Positions 20,864-31,899 of a DNA stretch of 64,000 bases are shown here, piece by piece (positions within the stretch are counted from its first letter, which is position 1; every line of letters starts with the position of its first letter). Source of the DNA: Fusarium oxysporum f. sp. lycopersici 4287 (taxonomy: Eukaryota; Ascomycota; Sordariomycetes; Hypocreales; Nectriaceae); NCBI RefSeq assembly GCF_000149955.1, contig NC_030996.1, positions 386,357-450,356 of the forward strand, given 5' to 3'. The notes beneath the pieces were generated by a model. It was not told the origin of the DNA and searched no databases. It worked only from the letters and a program-made list of their open reading frames with translations. Both the position numbers and the translations under genes were made by a program.

Positions 20864-22799
20864 ATGAGCTCTCAAGAGATACAAGATTATATAGATGATC
20901 ATAGCTTTGATAGCCGGCCTTTTGCCGCAGCTGCTAATGACCCCACCGAGCCACCTAACCTTCCGCCCGAAGAGGGCCGCGGTGATCATTTTCAACCTTT
21001 CAATATAGAAGATCGTGATTTTCAGATCAACCCTCTGCCCCAGCAGCCACTTGAATTATTCCAGCGTTTCGTACCTATTTCCCTTGTACGGTCATGGGTC
21101 GGATACACCGAAGACTGGGCTTCTTTTTGCGCTCTTAACGGCGTTATTGACAGCTGGAATACCCCCCTTTCCGACCATTCGCGCTTAAACGCTTAGGAAG
21201 GCATCTCTATTGCACAGGCATATGTATGGCTTGGTATCCTTATTTACCTAGGAATTCATAGGGAAATATCCCTTGAGGACCATTGGAAGGCCCCTAGCCT
21301 AGGAGATCAGCGCCCCCTTCATCCATTTACGAAGTTTATGCCGTTACAGAAGTTCGAGCTGATCACACGGTATTTCCGCACTTTTGATCACACTAATCTC
21401 GATGTAAGCGATGAGAAGGATCTTCCAAAGACCTTCCAAGCGGCTGAAGAGTGGTCTGAGCACATACAAAGGGTGTCTATCGAGCTCTATCTTCCAGGGA
21501 CTAATCTGACTGTAGATGAGTGCATGGTGCCGTTTACAGGCAGATCAAAAGAGACAACGCTCGTCAAGGGAAAGCCCACGCCGATGGGGTTCAAAGTCTG
21601 GGTTATTGCGCAACAGGGCTACTTTCTGCAGTGGCTTTGGCATGTAAAGGCATCACCAGTTACGGCTATAACAGTCAAGCTAGAGGCGCCGACGCCGTAC
21701 GGCAAGAAGGGAAAGCTACAGACCGAGATCCCTCTTAGCAATACACAGAGCGTCGTGGTTCACCTACTGAAAAGGCTAACAACAGCGACATATCACGTCT
21801 TCACAGATAACCTCTTCTCCTCACCGCAGCTCTTCCGCCTCCTTCGGCAGCTTGGTCACGGGGCCACAGGCACAGCACGCCCTAATTGCGGTATCACCAC
21901 CGTGATGAAGCAGATAAAAGAGACCGGGAAGAAGCCTGATGGTATGCCTTTGGTGTATAATAAGGTGTATTTGATCCCAACGAAGGATAAACAGGTACGG
22001 ACAACTTTACCTGTATTTTCCTTACTAATTTGTCTCTTTTCCTTCCCTTTAGGTCCTTCAAATCGCTTGGAAGGATAGCTCTGTGGTCCTCTTCCTTTCA
22101 ACTATGCACGGCATAACCCCTCTTAACCGCACACCAAAAAAGAGGAAGTTGCCCGCCAAAAGTGGCACAAAGGCAGAGGCACAACGCCTAAAGGAGGTCT
22201 TCAACGGAGATCAGGCTAGGATAATCCCTATTCCTTCTGTTGCCGCTCAGTATAACGATGAAATGAATCACGTGGATCGCGGCGATCAGATAAGATCCTA
22301 TACCTCATATCAGCACCGTTTTCGGCGTGGTCCTTGGCAGGCGTTGCTTTGGTCTTTCCTTCTTGACGTTGCACTTGCGAATAGCTTCATTTTGCAGAAG
22401 AAGACCCGGCAGCCTCGTTGGAAGCCCTATAGCACGCTCCGAGACTGGAAAGAGGCTATTTACAACGCCATTTTTATCAAGTACGGCACCGATAGCGGCA
22501 TAAGGAAGAGATGCCGTACAGGGAAGGAAGAAGACAGCGAAGATCATGAAGCACGGCAAGTTCACCTACAAAGAGATATCAATCATGTCCGAAGAGGCCC
22601 AATCTCAAGCTGCCTAGCTTGCAAAGGCTGCCGGCAAGGGCAGCCTCGACCCTTTAAAAAAAGGAAGGAAAAAGGAGGCTATCTCGAGCCCATTTCAGGA
22701 AATCAGCGAATTCGGAAGACCCGATACGGTTGTAAAGTATGTGATGTAGCGATTTGTAACAATGCTGACTGTTGGTACTTCTATCACACGCTATTTTAG
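20864..22799 (+). pseudogene. piggyBac-family transposase with one in-frame stop
   Basis: Two exons, 20864-21994 and 22053-22799, joined by a 58-bp intron with a CTAAT branch site. The frame has 626 codons and a single TAG at 21194-21196 (codon 111). Catalytic Asp motifs are intact: TVDECMVPFTGRS, YHVFTDNLFSS, and NHVDRGDQIRSY with the D..D pair. The C-terminus carries the Cys-rich domain (CLACKGC, then CKVCDVAICNNADCWYFYH) after a basic patch (KKRKEKGG). The stop would result from TGG to TAG, a G-to-A change that on the other strand is CpA to TpA. No other lesion is seen. Unless the stop is read through, the protein should be truncated before the catalytic core. Confidence 0.85.
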
Positions 22800-22866
22800 G
22801 TGTGGTTGAAGGTACCGATCATCACGGTCATTTTGATTGGCGCCCGCCCCATGTCGTGACCTAACT

Positions 22867-22893
22867 GTTGCCTTGTGCCGGTCAAAGAGATAA
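22867..22893 (-). repeat. Right terminal inverted repeat of the piggyBac-like element
   Basis: 27 bp, exact reverse complement of 20699-20725, two bases before the TTAA at 22896. Confidence 0.88.
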
Positions 22894-22895
22894 GG

Positions 22896-23414
22896 TTAAG
22901 ATGGGAATTGTTCCGATAGAGTTTCGGCTTCTATGTCCAATTCAGCCTTTGAAGATAGGTTAGCGGAAAGATGCTTATTTTTGTTCAGAGGCAAGCAAGG
23001 GGAGGCAAGAAAACTTGGGACTTTATCCTAAATGACAAAAAGACTTAGGTAAATTTAGTACAGATTTAGTAAAGCTTACATTAGGTATTTTTGACCCTTT
23101 GATTTAATATCAGAGGGTTTCTTGCTCCTTAGGGGCAAGTTACTCACCGCGACTATCTTATCGTAGAGGCCTAGCTTATGGAGCTATGATTTCGTCATAG
23201 AACGACTGGAGGTAGTGAAAGAGGGATGATCTGATAAAGGCATTTGAAGACATCTGCTCAATCCGGCATTGAACTAGATGCTGGGATAGAGTAAAAGCCA
23301 AATTGATGACATAACTATGCGTATTGTGTCTTGAAGTGATACTTGAATGGGGTTGTCATGGGCCACCTGCGCTGGTACTGGGCAACCCAATGTCCAGCCT
23401 ACATAAATAATTAC
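22896..23414. other. Spacer between transposon and alcohol dehydrogenase gene
   Basis: About 520 bp, 3' of the dehydrogenase gene. It contains the MITE at 23000-23130 and no gene. Confidence 0.45.
23000..23130 (+). mobile_element. MITE, copy 1 (131 bp)
   Basis: It begins GGGAGGCAAGAAAACTT and ends with AGGGTTTCTTGCTCCTT, which are imperfect inverted repeats. The whole 131 bp aligns end to end with the reverse complement of 43536-43666, which has the same length. The interior is AT-rich and non-coding. The target-site duplication is not clear. It is a non-autonomous element of unknown superfamily. Confidence 0.72.
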
Positions 23415-24659
23415 TCAATTGCCAGCAACAGCTTCCAAAATCTCCATAACCTCGTCCGTCTTCGTAATTGGATAAGCATTCGTCTTGATCCAAATATCAT
23501 TAAGACTATTCTCAGCCAAACCAGGGAAATGCTCAGACGTAACACCAACATCCTTCAAAGTCCGTGGCATTTCTAATTCCCGAATGATCAGATCAAGAAT
23601 ATCCCCAAGATCAACATCTTCCTCCGAAGTCTTCTTCTCAGCCAGTAGAGATTTTACAGTGTCCTGCTTTAACAGAATGTCCACTGTACGTTTCTGACGA
23701 TCGTTGTTGGCGTTCTTGCGGACGTTGAACATGCAGACTGCTGGTAGGAGGATGCAGCTCGTCTCGCCGTGACCGACGTTTAAGGGTCCAAGCTGATGGC
23801 CTATCGCGTGGCTTGCGCCGAGAGGTACACCTGAAGAAACAGCGCGCATGGCTTCGACGACGCCGGTTTGACAAAGATGGCGGGCATTGAGATCCTGAGA
23901 GTCATGCTTGCATCGTAGAAGCCCAGAGATTAACTTCTCTAGACCTCCGGCTGCCCATGCATCACCATCATCGTTACTCTGCAATGAGCATAGAGTCTCA
24001 ACACAATGGTCAACGGAACGGATACCGGTGCTGAGCCAGATCTTTTGTGGTGTCGTGGTTGTTAACTGCGGGTCTTGTATGACCAAGTCGGGATCAACGT
24101 TTGGCTCAAAGGTGTGTTTGGCTTTGCTCTTTGAGTCTGTCGCTCCGGCTATGGCCTGGTATTCACCACCAGAAAGCGAAGTCGGGATGCAGATCAACGG
24201 AATCGTAGGTTTGTGCAAATCCTCCCGTTTGTGAGGGTTGTGCGACTTGCCGCCCCAGAGCGTACCGACCTCCTCTTCGGTCCAAGTATCATTTGCAATA
24301 GCGAACCGCACGAGCTTGGCTCCGTCGGTGATACTTCCTGCACCCAAAGTTACGATGCAGTCGATGTTGAGGGGCTTGACTTCAGCCAAGATGTCCACGA
24401 TTTCCGGAATCGGCGTATGCGGTGAGATGCCGATATGAACGCCAGCAATGCGATCTCCCAGGGCAGATTTGAGGTCCTCAACGTAGGAAGTGTTCTTCGA
24501 CAACGAGCGAGATGCTATGATGAAAACCCGTGAGCTTTTGAACCTGTCTTGGACCTGTTTGAGACATATTTCTTGAAATGGCTGGCCAAAGCTGATCAAC
24601 GGCGTAGGCTTGTTATCAAAAGCCGGATGTGTCGTCTCATTGGTGTACCAAGAAGCCAT
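23415..24659 (-). CDS. Iron-containing alcohol dehydrogenase / maleylacetate reductase-like enzyme
   Basis: This single-exon gene gives 414 residues. The N-terminal half binds NAD(P): VTLGAGSITDGAKLV is the GGGS..D..K loop. The C-terminal half supplies metal ligands, visible as RSVDHCVE (Asp and His), GASHAIGHQLG (His) and VGHGETSCILLP (His). Length and layout match group III alcohol dehydrogenases. Relatives include maleylacetate reductase of resorcinol and chlorophenol breakdown, and general Fe-alcohol dehydrogenases; the sequence does not settle which. A Zn2Cys6 regulator lies 420 bp upstream on the same strand and could control it (inference from position only). Confidence 0.88.
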   Translation of the reverse strand: MASWYTNETTHPAFDNKPTPLISFGQPFQEICLKQVQDRFKSSRVFIIASRSLSKNTSYVEDLKSALGDRIAGVHIGISPHTPIPEIVDILAEVKPLNIDCIVTLGAGSITDGAKLVRFAIANDTWTEEEVGTLWGGKSHNPHKREDLHKPTIPLICIPTSLSGGEYQAIAGATDSKSKAKHTFEPNVDPDLVIQDPQLTTTTPQKIWLSTGIRSVDHCVETLCSLQSNDDGDAWAAGGLEKLISGLLRCKHDSQDLNARHLCQTGVVEAMRAVSSGVPLGASHAIGHQLGPLNVGHGETSCILLPAVCMFNVRKNANNDRQKRTVDILLKQDTVKSLLAEKKTSEEDVDLGDILDLIIRELEMPRTLKDVGVTSEHFPGLAENSLNDIWIKTNAYPITKTDEVMEILEAVAGN

Positions 24660-25079
24660 AATTGTTGGTGCGATAGTTGTTTATGCTATGTTAGAGATGA
24701 GAGACACGCCTTTTAATTATTTCAAGTGAAGTCATGACGTTATCCCGGTGGAGCCGGCTAAAGCCATCATGCTGCTATCTCCGTGTCATCAATATGTCGT
24801 ACTGTCCAGACTCAAAGCCGAATGCTCAACAATTGGTGGGTCAAATAATCTCCAGAAGTCTAGTCGCAGGCTGTCGGCATAATCCTTATAGATCTGCCGT
24901 TTAATGCACCTCTGATGTCCTCGACTCCTCGGTAAGATCATCCAGATTTATTGCGGTCAATGTGCTGGACAACTGGGTTGCCAACTCATCTGATGTCTTA
25001 GCCAGTTATTGATAATATCCACATAAGAGGACTCTGAGGATGAGATGAATCTTAGTTATAATTCTTGGAATATGGATAC
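24660..25079. other. Promoter of the Fe-alcohol dehydrogenase gene
   Basis: 420 bp between two minus-strand genes. No gene or clear TATA box is seen. Confidence 0.35.
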
Positions 25080-27249
25080 TCAGAATTCTAGTTCTTTTGT
25101 CTTCCTGATCATATTGTCTAATCTATTCTTCTCTGGATCAACATCAATCCACTCCAGGTCGACGGGCCAAGACGAATTCACCTGCTCCTCCATTGCCTTT
25201 TCATCCTCCCCATCTTCCTCCACAATACCCACTTCTTTTAGCAGAAAGTCGTTTTTACTTCCAATACTACCCTTCAGTAGACGAAACACTACTCTGGCCA
25301 GATAACAGTTATTGCTCTGGTCTCCAAGACCTTTGACAACGAGGACAACGGTCGATTTTCGGCTTTCCAAATCTACCATCTTAGAACTATCCAAGGTTTT
25401 TGCGTGCATGAAGCCTATAAAGGCCAGCAGAATTACAATGAATATGTCATAAGACTCGAATCCATGCCGCAGGTAGTATAAGCGTAGCAATGTTTCCATT
25501 TTTATCTTGGCGTTGCTTAAAGCCTTCTGGACACTGTCGTCAACTAGTGCAGGCGCAGTTGTCATGCGCAGTGTTTCCAGAAGATAGACAATCACGTTGT
25601 AGTAGTGCATACTGAAGAGAGTTAGCATTGATCAAAGAATGAATGATTTGTCTAACTTACTGGAGCTTGAGCTGCCATGGAAAAAGGATTTCTGTTGGTT
25701 TGAGACCTGGCGAAAGATTTCGATACCAGCTGTCAAGACGGATACAGAAACCCTTAATTCTGTCCACAATGGTGTCCGGAGTATTGAAACCTGAGAAAAA
25801 TACAGCAGCGACATCATTGATGATGACCCGGAATTCAGAGAGTGTCCGAAAGGTATTGGCATATTTCACCGATACGGGTCCTTTCGCTGATGGGTAACGG
25901 AGCCCGAAGTCGCCATAGCAGTCATCATGCGTAGATAGCTGTATGCTAGGAGGCATCGATAGTAGCGGTGCTTTGAACACGTGGAAGCTATGGACGCTAT
26001 TGTCTGTCAGCTTCGTCATGAGGTGAGGAAGTGGGACTCACGCCTGTATTCCAAATAACGCCCATGCTGTAAAAGCTCTTGCATAATACTCAAGATCATC
26101 GTTGTTCTTGGTCGGTGTAGAGAATAGATGCATTGCATGCGCAGCCGCAACGGCCTGAGTCAGGTAAGATCTTCCCACCTCATCACTACCATTGGCATCA
26201 TGCACAAGCGATAGGACAATTGCAGCCTGGATGGTCGTAAGTCGAGTATTGCCAATCTCCAGCTCCCATAGTCGGCGTGCCTCTGCAAGGAACTGATACC
26301 CAAGAGTCCGTGGATTCCAGAACTGAGACCGATGACTCATCTTGGAGTAGCCGTGCTGGAAACAATGATTTAGAACTCGGTGGTCTGATAAACTATGGGG
26401 TCTTACCCACGCAAGCAGATGCAAGGACTGCATGGACTAGAAGGGAAGAGCAGTATTTGCTTCGGCCTGCTGCCATGTCCTCCAGAAAGTAGTTCTTTTG
26501 GAAGGCTGGATAGAAAGTGTATTCGGTCATGAAATACGTCTCTAGTAGCTTCCGTAATAAACTGTTATCATCGATGATGCACGTCCATTTCCGCGCGTCG
26601 ATATGGTCTAGTCGAGGCTCAACCATTTCGGCTGCATGATAAGGAGCCTCGTAAATTATAGGATACTCTGTTGGTGGATTGTCACTATCTTGTATCCTCG
26701 TCTCACTCAATGAGTATTTATACAGCCATGAATCAAGGTACTGGTTGCCTTCTTGGATCAAAAAGCTAGGCATTTCTCTGCGATAAGGAAACTCATACTG
26801 GTAATAGCGATCCGGCACTACATGCGCCTGCTTGAGAAGATCTGCACGTTGAATGTGGTCAAGTATCGACTCAACATCATGGCCGCTCTGGATTCTTCTC
26901 AGTATATCAGTCCCTTCATGCATTGGCTTTGTCGCTAGAATCCGGAACAGTTCCTGATACGCCCCCTGCTGTTCAAGGGGAGTCCGGTAGTGGCACTCCG
27001 TCCTTCGTCTGATGCAGTGTGAACATCGAGGTTTGGCGCCGTCGCACTAGAAAAAAAGACCTTGTTAACCCATCATCTCGCACACTAAGGAAACATGGAA
27101 CTGCGCACTCGGGACTTGCGCTGACGACATGGTTCGCAGGCTAAAGTGATGGCTTTACGTTGTCTTCCTAGGTTTGGGACCAGTGGTGGACTCTGGCTTA
27201 GAATTTGGAGATTTTCAGGGGCCGGGCCTGGCAAGAGATAGCGAGACAT
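25080..27249 (-). CDS. Zn2Cys6 transcription factor with fungal-specific (MHR) domain
   Basis: Five exons: 27249-27109, 27046-26411, 26355-26042, 25996-25661 and 25611-25080, encoding 652 residues. The binuclear cluster is split by the first intron and reads CEPCRQRKSRC, then CSHCIRRRTEC, giving C-x2-C-x6-C...C-x2-C-x6-C. The exon 2/3 junction gives LASACHGYSKMSHRS and NPRTLGYQFLAEARRL, and exon 4/5 gives LKLHMHYYNVIVYLLE; both are hallmarks of the fungal transcription factor domain. The exon 2 donor is GTGGGT, with a GTAAG five bases beyond it that breaks frame. It should act in the nucleus on CGG-type sites. Its target may include the adjacent dehydrogenase gene, not shown by sequence. Confidence 0.9.
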
Positions 27250-28346
27250 GTTCGTTTGTGAGTGAGTAGGTTTACTAATGCAACCGATTGCTGTAGAGAC
27301 TATAGCATGTTCATGGTGAAGAAGGGGCGGGGTTTGGAGAGCCCTCACGTGAGATTTCTTTCACCAATCATGCTTTGGGATTGTCTCAGGTAGGTAGCTA
27401 GCAACGTCTATGGCGTCCTAAATACCTAGGTAATCAAACACTGTCTTTAATTTTTCGTATGAGGAACTGCTACTTTGTGTTGTGAAGAGAAAGAAGACTC
27501 AGTGGACAGCATCATGGGCAACATTTAACATCCTCTGGCTCGACAGAATGTCTGGACCGGGGCCTTGTGATTGACTTCGTAACCCTGTCTCGCTCCAGGG
27601 CGGGATGTGGCGATTGTCGCAGATCGGGCTCTCCAGTCCACGCACTAACTGACTAACCAGTGCGCTAATGCAGGGCACGTCAAAAGCGTTTTTAGTGGAG
27701 TTGAAACATTTTCACAGGGAGGATCCCGCTGGATACCCTCGAAGATCAACGTCTTTCATCGTTGCATTCGATCTTTCACTCTTATCCCACGTGAATATCT
27801 ACAAGTGCATACCAACTTCTCAACAAACTTCTTTAACGTCGTATCTCGAGATCATGTTCTTCGCTGTAATTGTGACGGAAGCTCCCGTGTATCACCCCCA
27901 TGAAACACCTCGCCCTGACTAGCCGCGTGTCAACCTCCACAACCACCAAGCTGACGTACAAACAACCAACCCACAACACGATTCATACTGTAGCCAACCC
28001 ACCCACGTCAAACGCCACAGACATTCTCTTCCGCCGTTGATCGCCCCACGTTGCAACCCGGTATCCAATATGATCGTTCCAAAACTCGTCCGTTTCGTGG
28101 GGCTCTTGTGCCGGTTGACGCGTTCTGTGAGACTAACAAAAAGCCAAGTTTTGCAGTTTTCATCCCGAGTCCAGAATGCGGAGTTCCGATCTGTTGGGAA
28201 CTGCGGGAGTATATGAGCTTTTGTTCTTCCCCATGTTAAGAGACTTTTGTTTCTGATGTACGCTTCGCTGTAGCCATTCCTTCTGTACGGCACGTTCACT
28301 TTATTGTTTCTTCTTTTTCGTTGTATCTATCTACTCTGCTTTTATA
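27250..28346. other. Divergent promoter region between a regulator and an aspartic protease
   Basis: About 1.1 kb. A CACGTG palindrome lies at 27346-27351, 97 bp before the regulator ATG, and a second CACGTG lies near 27788. ORFs here are short and featureless. Confidence 0.4.
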
Positions 28347-29588
28347 ATGAAGTTCTCTTCGGTTGTCACGAGCGGGCTCGCATCTTTCACACTGGTCGCT
28401 GGCCTTCCGACTGTTACATCATCAAATGAACACTCTGTTCAACAAGTCCGAAATCCAGTATATAAGCGCAATGGAATTGCAGCTCTCGGCAAGATATATC
28501 AAAAATATCACATCGATCTTCCGGAATACCTCGAAAATTCAGTACTTGCTCGTCGAGATGGTACCGGCACCGTCGCCAATAAACCTATCGAGAATAATTC
28601 CGAGTGGTTGACACCGGTTCAAATCGGAAATCCTCCAAGGACATTCCAGATGGATCTAGATACAGGATCATCGGATCTTTGGGTATATGGTTCAGAAGCA
28701 GCTACTGCTGGCGGTAGCAGCAACAGATACAATGCCACCAATTCGAAGTCTTGTGAGGAGATGGCCGGTGCAAAGTGGACGATTGAGTACGGTGATGGAA
28801 GTGGCGCTTCGGGTCATGTTGTGAAAGATACAGTCTCCATCGGCGGCCTGTCAGTGGAGGCTCAGGCGGTACAAGTCGCCGATAAGGTACATGAGTCTTT
28901 TGCACAGCAGCAAGACTTGGACGGCCTTTTAGGATTGGGTTTCAGCTCCATCAACACGGTCACTCCGAAGAAACAAAAGACATTCTTTGAGAATGCAAAG
29001 ACAGAGCATGGCACTGGGGTCTTTACCGCGGATTTACAGCATGACGCTCCAGGTACATATACCTTTGGCGTCATTAACAAGACAGCATACGAGGGGGATA
29101 TTACGTATACGGCTGTTGATTCATCGACGGGAATGTGGACATTCACTTCAACGGGATTTGCCGTTGGAAAAGGCAATATCACCAAGACGCCCATCACCGC
29201 CATCGCCGACACAGGGACATCACTCATGTTCCTCCCCGAACAAGTCAACAAGGCGTACTATTCACAGATCGACGGTGCCAGAGTCGACACAACAGCGGGA
29301 GGCTACGTTTTCCCGTGCGACACGAAAATGCCCGATTTTACGTTCTACATGGGGGAGACGGGTATCACAGTCCCGGGGTCTTACATGAATTTCGCACCGC
29401 TTGAGGGGCCTGTCCCGGGGGAGAAGGAAGGGAAGAGGGAGGTTGGGACTTGCTACGGTGGATTGCAGTCGAGTGCGGGCGATATCAATATCTTTGGTGA
29501 TATTGCTTTGAAGGCGGCCTTTGTGGTGTTTGATGCGGAAAAGACGAGGATCGGGTTTGCGAAGAAGACTTTGGTTGGAGTTGAGTAG
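28347..29588 (+). CDS. Secreted pepsin-like aspartic protease (family A1)
   Basis: This intronless gene gives 413 residues. Residues 1-19 are a signal peptide (ending VAGLPT), followed by a propeptide of about 65 residues that ends near a basic LARRD site. Both catalytic Asp motifs are present: DLDTGSSDLW (Asp105) and IADTGTSLMF (Asp288). The flap Tyr lies in IEYGDGSGASG. The C-terminus has IFGDIALKAAFVVFD, the conserved FGD strand. It matches penicillopepsin/aspergillopepsin I-type enzymes, which degrade proteins at acid pH outside the cell. The ATG directly follows TTTTATA. Lack of introns is unusual beside its neighbours but not unknown in this family. Confidence 0.94.
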   Translation: MKFSSVVTSGLASFTLVAGLPTVTSSNEHSVQQVRNPVYKRNGIAALGKIYQKYHIDLPEYLENSVLARRDGTGTVANKPIENNSEWLTPVQIGNPPRTFQMDLDTGSSDLWVYGSEAATAGGSSNRYNATNSKSCEEMAGAKWTIEYGDGSGASGHVVKDTVSIGGLSVEAQAVQVADKVHESFAQQQDLDGLLGLGFSSINTVTPKKQKTFFENAKTEHGTGVFTADLQHDAPGTYTFGVINKTAYEGDITYTAVDSSTGMWTFTSTGFAVGKGNITKTPITAIADTGTSLMFLPEQVNKAYYSQIDGARVDTTAGGYVFPCDTKMPDFTFYMGETGITVPGSYMNFAPLEGPVPGEKEGKREVGTCYGGLQSSAGDINIFGDIALKAAFVVFDAEKTRIGFAKKTLVGVE

Positions 29589-30071
29589 GGACAAGTTATA
29601 GATATCACAGCGAATTACACTCTTTTATTATCCTATATACACATGTTGTTTTATGTTTTATGCTGGCTGTGAATAATGCAATGCTGTTCAGTCTCTGTCT
29701 GCACAGCTGCATAAGTTGAGCAGGCACACAAAACCAAGAAATCGCGCACAAAGTTGAGTCGTGCGCGATTCTCCACCTATGCAGGGGCATGACTTGCACT
29801 AAATTCTCCCTGGTCTCTCTCTCCAGCTGAGAAGTACCTCTCTGCGAGACCCACAGTAAGCACGATGTACCTTTTTCACATGGAGGAGAGTCTCTACGAT
29901 AACGGTTCTGATAAGATAAGAAAACTCTCCGATGTCCGCTCAGTACAGAAGATGGGATCCGAAATTGCACTGTGTTCATCATCTCAACATGCTCAACCCA
30001 AGTGTTTGTTCTCATTATCATGACTGTCGTATATTCTATGAAATCACGCTCTCATCAGTATCTATGTAACT
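29589..30071. other. Spacer between convergent genes
   Basis: 483 bp, 3' flank of the aspartic protease and of the minus-strand regulator. A 138-codon minus frame at 29605-30021 has no motifs and is not called. Confidence 0.4.
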
Positions 30072-31899
30072 TTAGCCAGCGGTAATCACTCCAGGACCGC
30101 ATCCAACAGATGTCAAATGCCATCCAACCGCTCTCTCAACGTTCCTCAAAATCTGGGGAACGTGCTCGCTCTTCATGTGCATCATGCCCAGTACAATCCC
30201 AGCAAGGCACGCACTTCCAAACTTTGCGACACCATGCTGCAACACCTTCTTCACACCCTCTCTGATCTCAGGATCACTGCACTTGAAAAGAACAACAAAC
30301 AACGGCTTCATGACGTTGTTATCCATGAAGCGGAAGTTTGCTTGCGATCCTTTGAGCTCGTCGAGGATACGGTGCGTCGTGGCGATGATCTCGCGGTACA
30401 CGGGCTTCGCGTCGGGTAGCACCTTTGCATCCGTGTTGAGCTGTAGGTGGAGACTAGACAGACACTCCAGGTACAGTGCTTCAAAGACACTGGCTGTCAC
30501 GTAGCTGTGCGGCTCCTCATTTTTGCGCTGCTGCGTGTACCGGTATAACAGCACAAAACCGTTGTGCCAGCTTGACAGGACCGAGAAAGCTCTCTCCCAT
30601 GTTGCTTTGGTCGTCTCTGTATCGTCGTCCAAAAGATGATGAGCTAGGTGGTGCTGTGCGACATCCCACCACCTCAACGCTTGATCCAAATCGTGAAACG
30701 AAGAGGGCATTTTGTCTATGGAGTACCTGTGTCTTCCCAGGCATCGCTTCGCGGCTAGGAACTCATCCGTATCCCCGGTGATGCCCAGTCTCAGGGCCCA
30801 CGGGTAGGTACTCAATCGCTGTATCATGTCAAACAGAGCATTCTCATAATCATCAAATACTAAGTCCGATAAAGATACACCTTCTTGGGCACATCGTTTA
30901 CCGAGGTATGCTTCAAAAAGACGAGCAGCGTGATCGTGGTGTAGAACAGCAGCGTGCATGTCCCCGCGAAGGATATCGTAGGTAAGAAAAACAAGAGCCA
31001 CGTGAGTAACACTACGCAGCGCACGGAGTGTAGAGGTAGCAGTCGTCACAGCACGTACAGTACGTGTATAGTACTGAAGTGACAGCTGATGCGCCTTATC
31101 AGCGGCGACAGAGTCGATGGTTGGCTGCGTGAAGGCATTGACGGCGCCGCCTAGGGCACAGCACGTCTCGCGGACGGCGGCATCCTCATGGGCCAGCTGA
31201 GGCGTGATGGTAGCCAAGGTGTTGTGAGGGAGGGTGGTGCCCTGCTCGTTGGACCAGAGAAAAGTGGAGAACATGTCATATTGCGTTTGGTCTTTGAAGA
31301 GCGAGAGGATGTAGTTTGGCTTGGCTAGGATGCGTGTGTCGGACTGGGGTCCTGCACGCGTTGTTGTCGCGGCTGTAGTAGCTGTAGCTGTGGTGTTGAA
31401 GCTGACGGATTGGCTGAGCGGGAAATGGCATGTTAGACCGACGGCTTTGCACCGGTTACAGATTGGTTTGCCCTCATCACATTTCACTTTGCGGCGTCTG
31501 CATGATATTAGCAACAGTCTACAGTTGAGTGTCTGTCTGCACGAACTTGCACTCTTTACAACCAGTACGTGTCTTGAAAGACTTGGTCTTTGGCTTCTTA
31601 GCGGCATTTTGGCCCGAACGATCTGCAATGTCAAGGACAGCCACATTGGCATTCGGGATCTAAGGCGACCAAGAGATAAAACATGTAAGTAAGCCACCGA
31701 CGACATGAAACGGGTCTGCCCTAGCGGCATTTTGTGCTTTTTTGCTCACCCGTGGCTTGTTGTTGGCCGGGACCGAGACGATCTGAGATGAGGACGGGTC
31801 GCCGCCGCGAGGGGGTTGCACACCGCCACCACGAGAAGAAGACGAGGCAGAGGAAGCAGAGGCCTTGGGTTTAGGCTTGAGAGCTATTGTCTGCTCCAT
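30072..31899 (-). CDS. Zn2Cys6 transcription factor
   Basis: Three exons: 31899-31750, 31659-31547 and 31497-30072, encoding 562 residues from MEQTIALKPKPK; an in-frame ATG at 31965 would add 22. After a Ser-rich N-terminus and KTKSFKTRTG, the cluster reads CKECKRRKVKC (Cys84, 87, 94) and CNRCKAVGLTC. The intron between 31547 and 31497 splits the cluster inside a Lys codon. The C-terminal 400 residues are helical with a fungal-specific-domain character (for example RSVTHVALVFLTYDILRGD and MIQRLSTYPWALRLG). The target is unknown. It converges on the aspartic protease, and no enzyme gene lies directly beside it. Confidence 0.88.

Larger units (their letters stand above)
20697..22895 (+). mobile_element. 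piggyBac-type DNA transposon, nearly intact
   Basis: Perfect 27-bp terminal inverted repeats lie at 20699-20725 and 22867-22893, beginning TTATCTCTTTGACCGG. The right end is followed by GG and then TTAA (22896-22899), the target site of piggyBac elements. On the left, the two outer bases are TT instead of CC and no TTAA is seen, so that junction is altered. The element is about 2.2 kb and holds one transposase gene of the DDE_Tnp_1_7 class. Confidence 0.88.

Noticed and set aside
29605..30021. 138-codon minus-strand ORF after the aspartic protease
   Set aside because: It lies in the shared 3' flank of two convergent genes and has no recognisable features.
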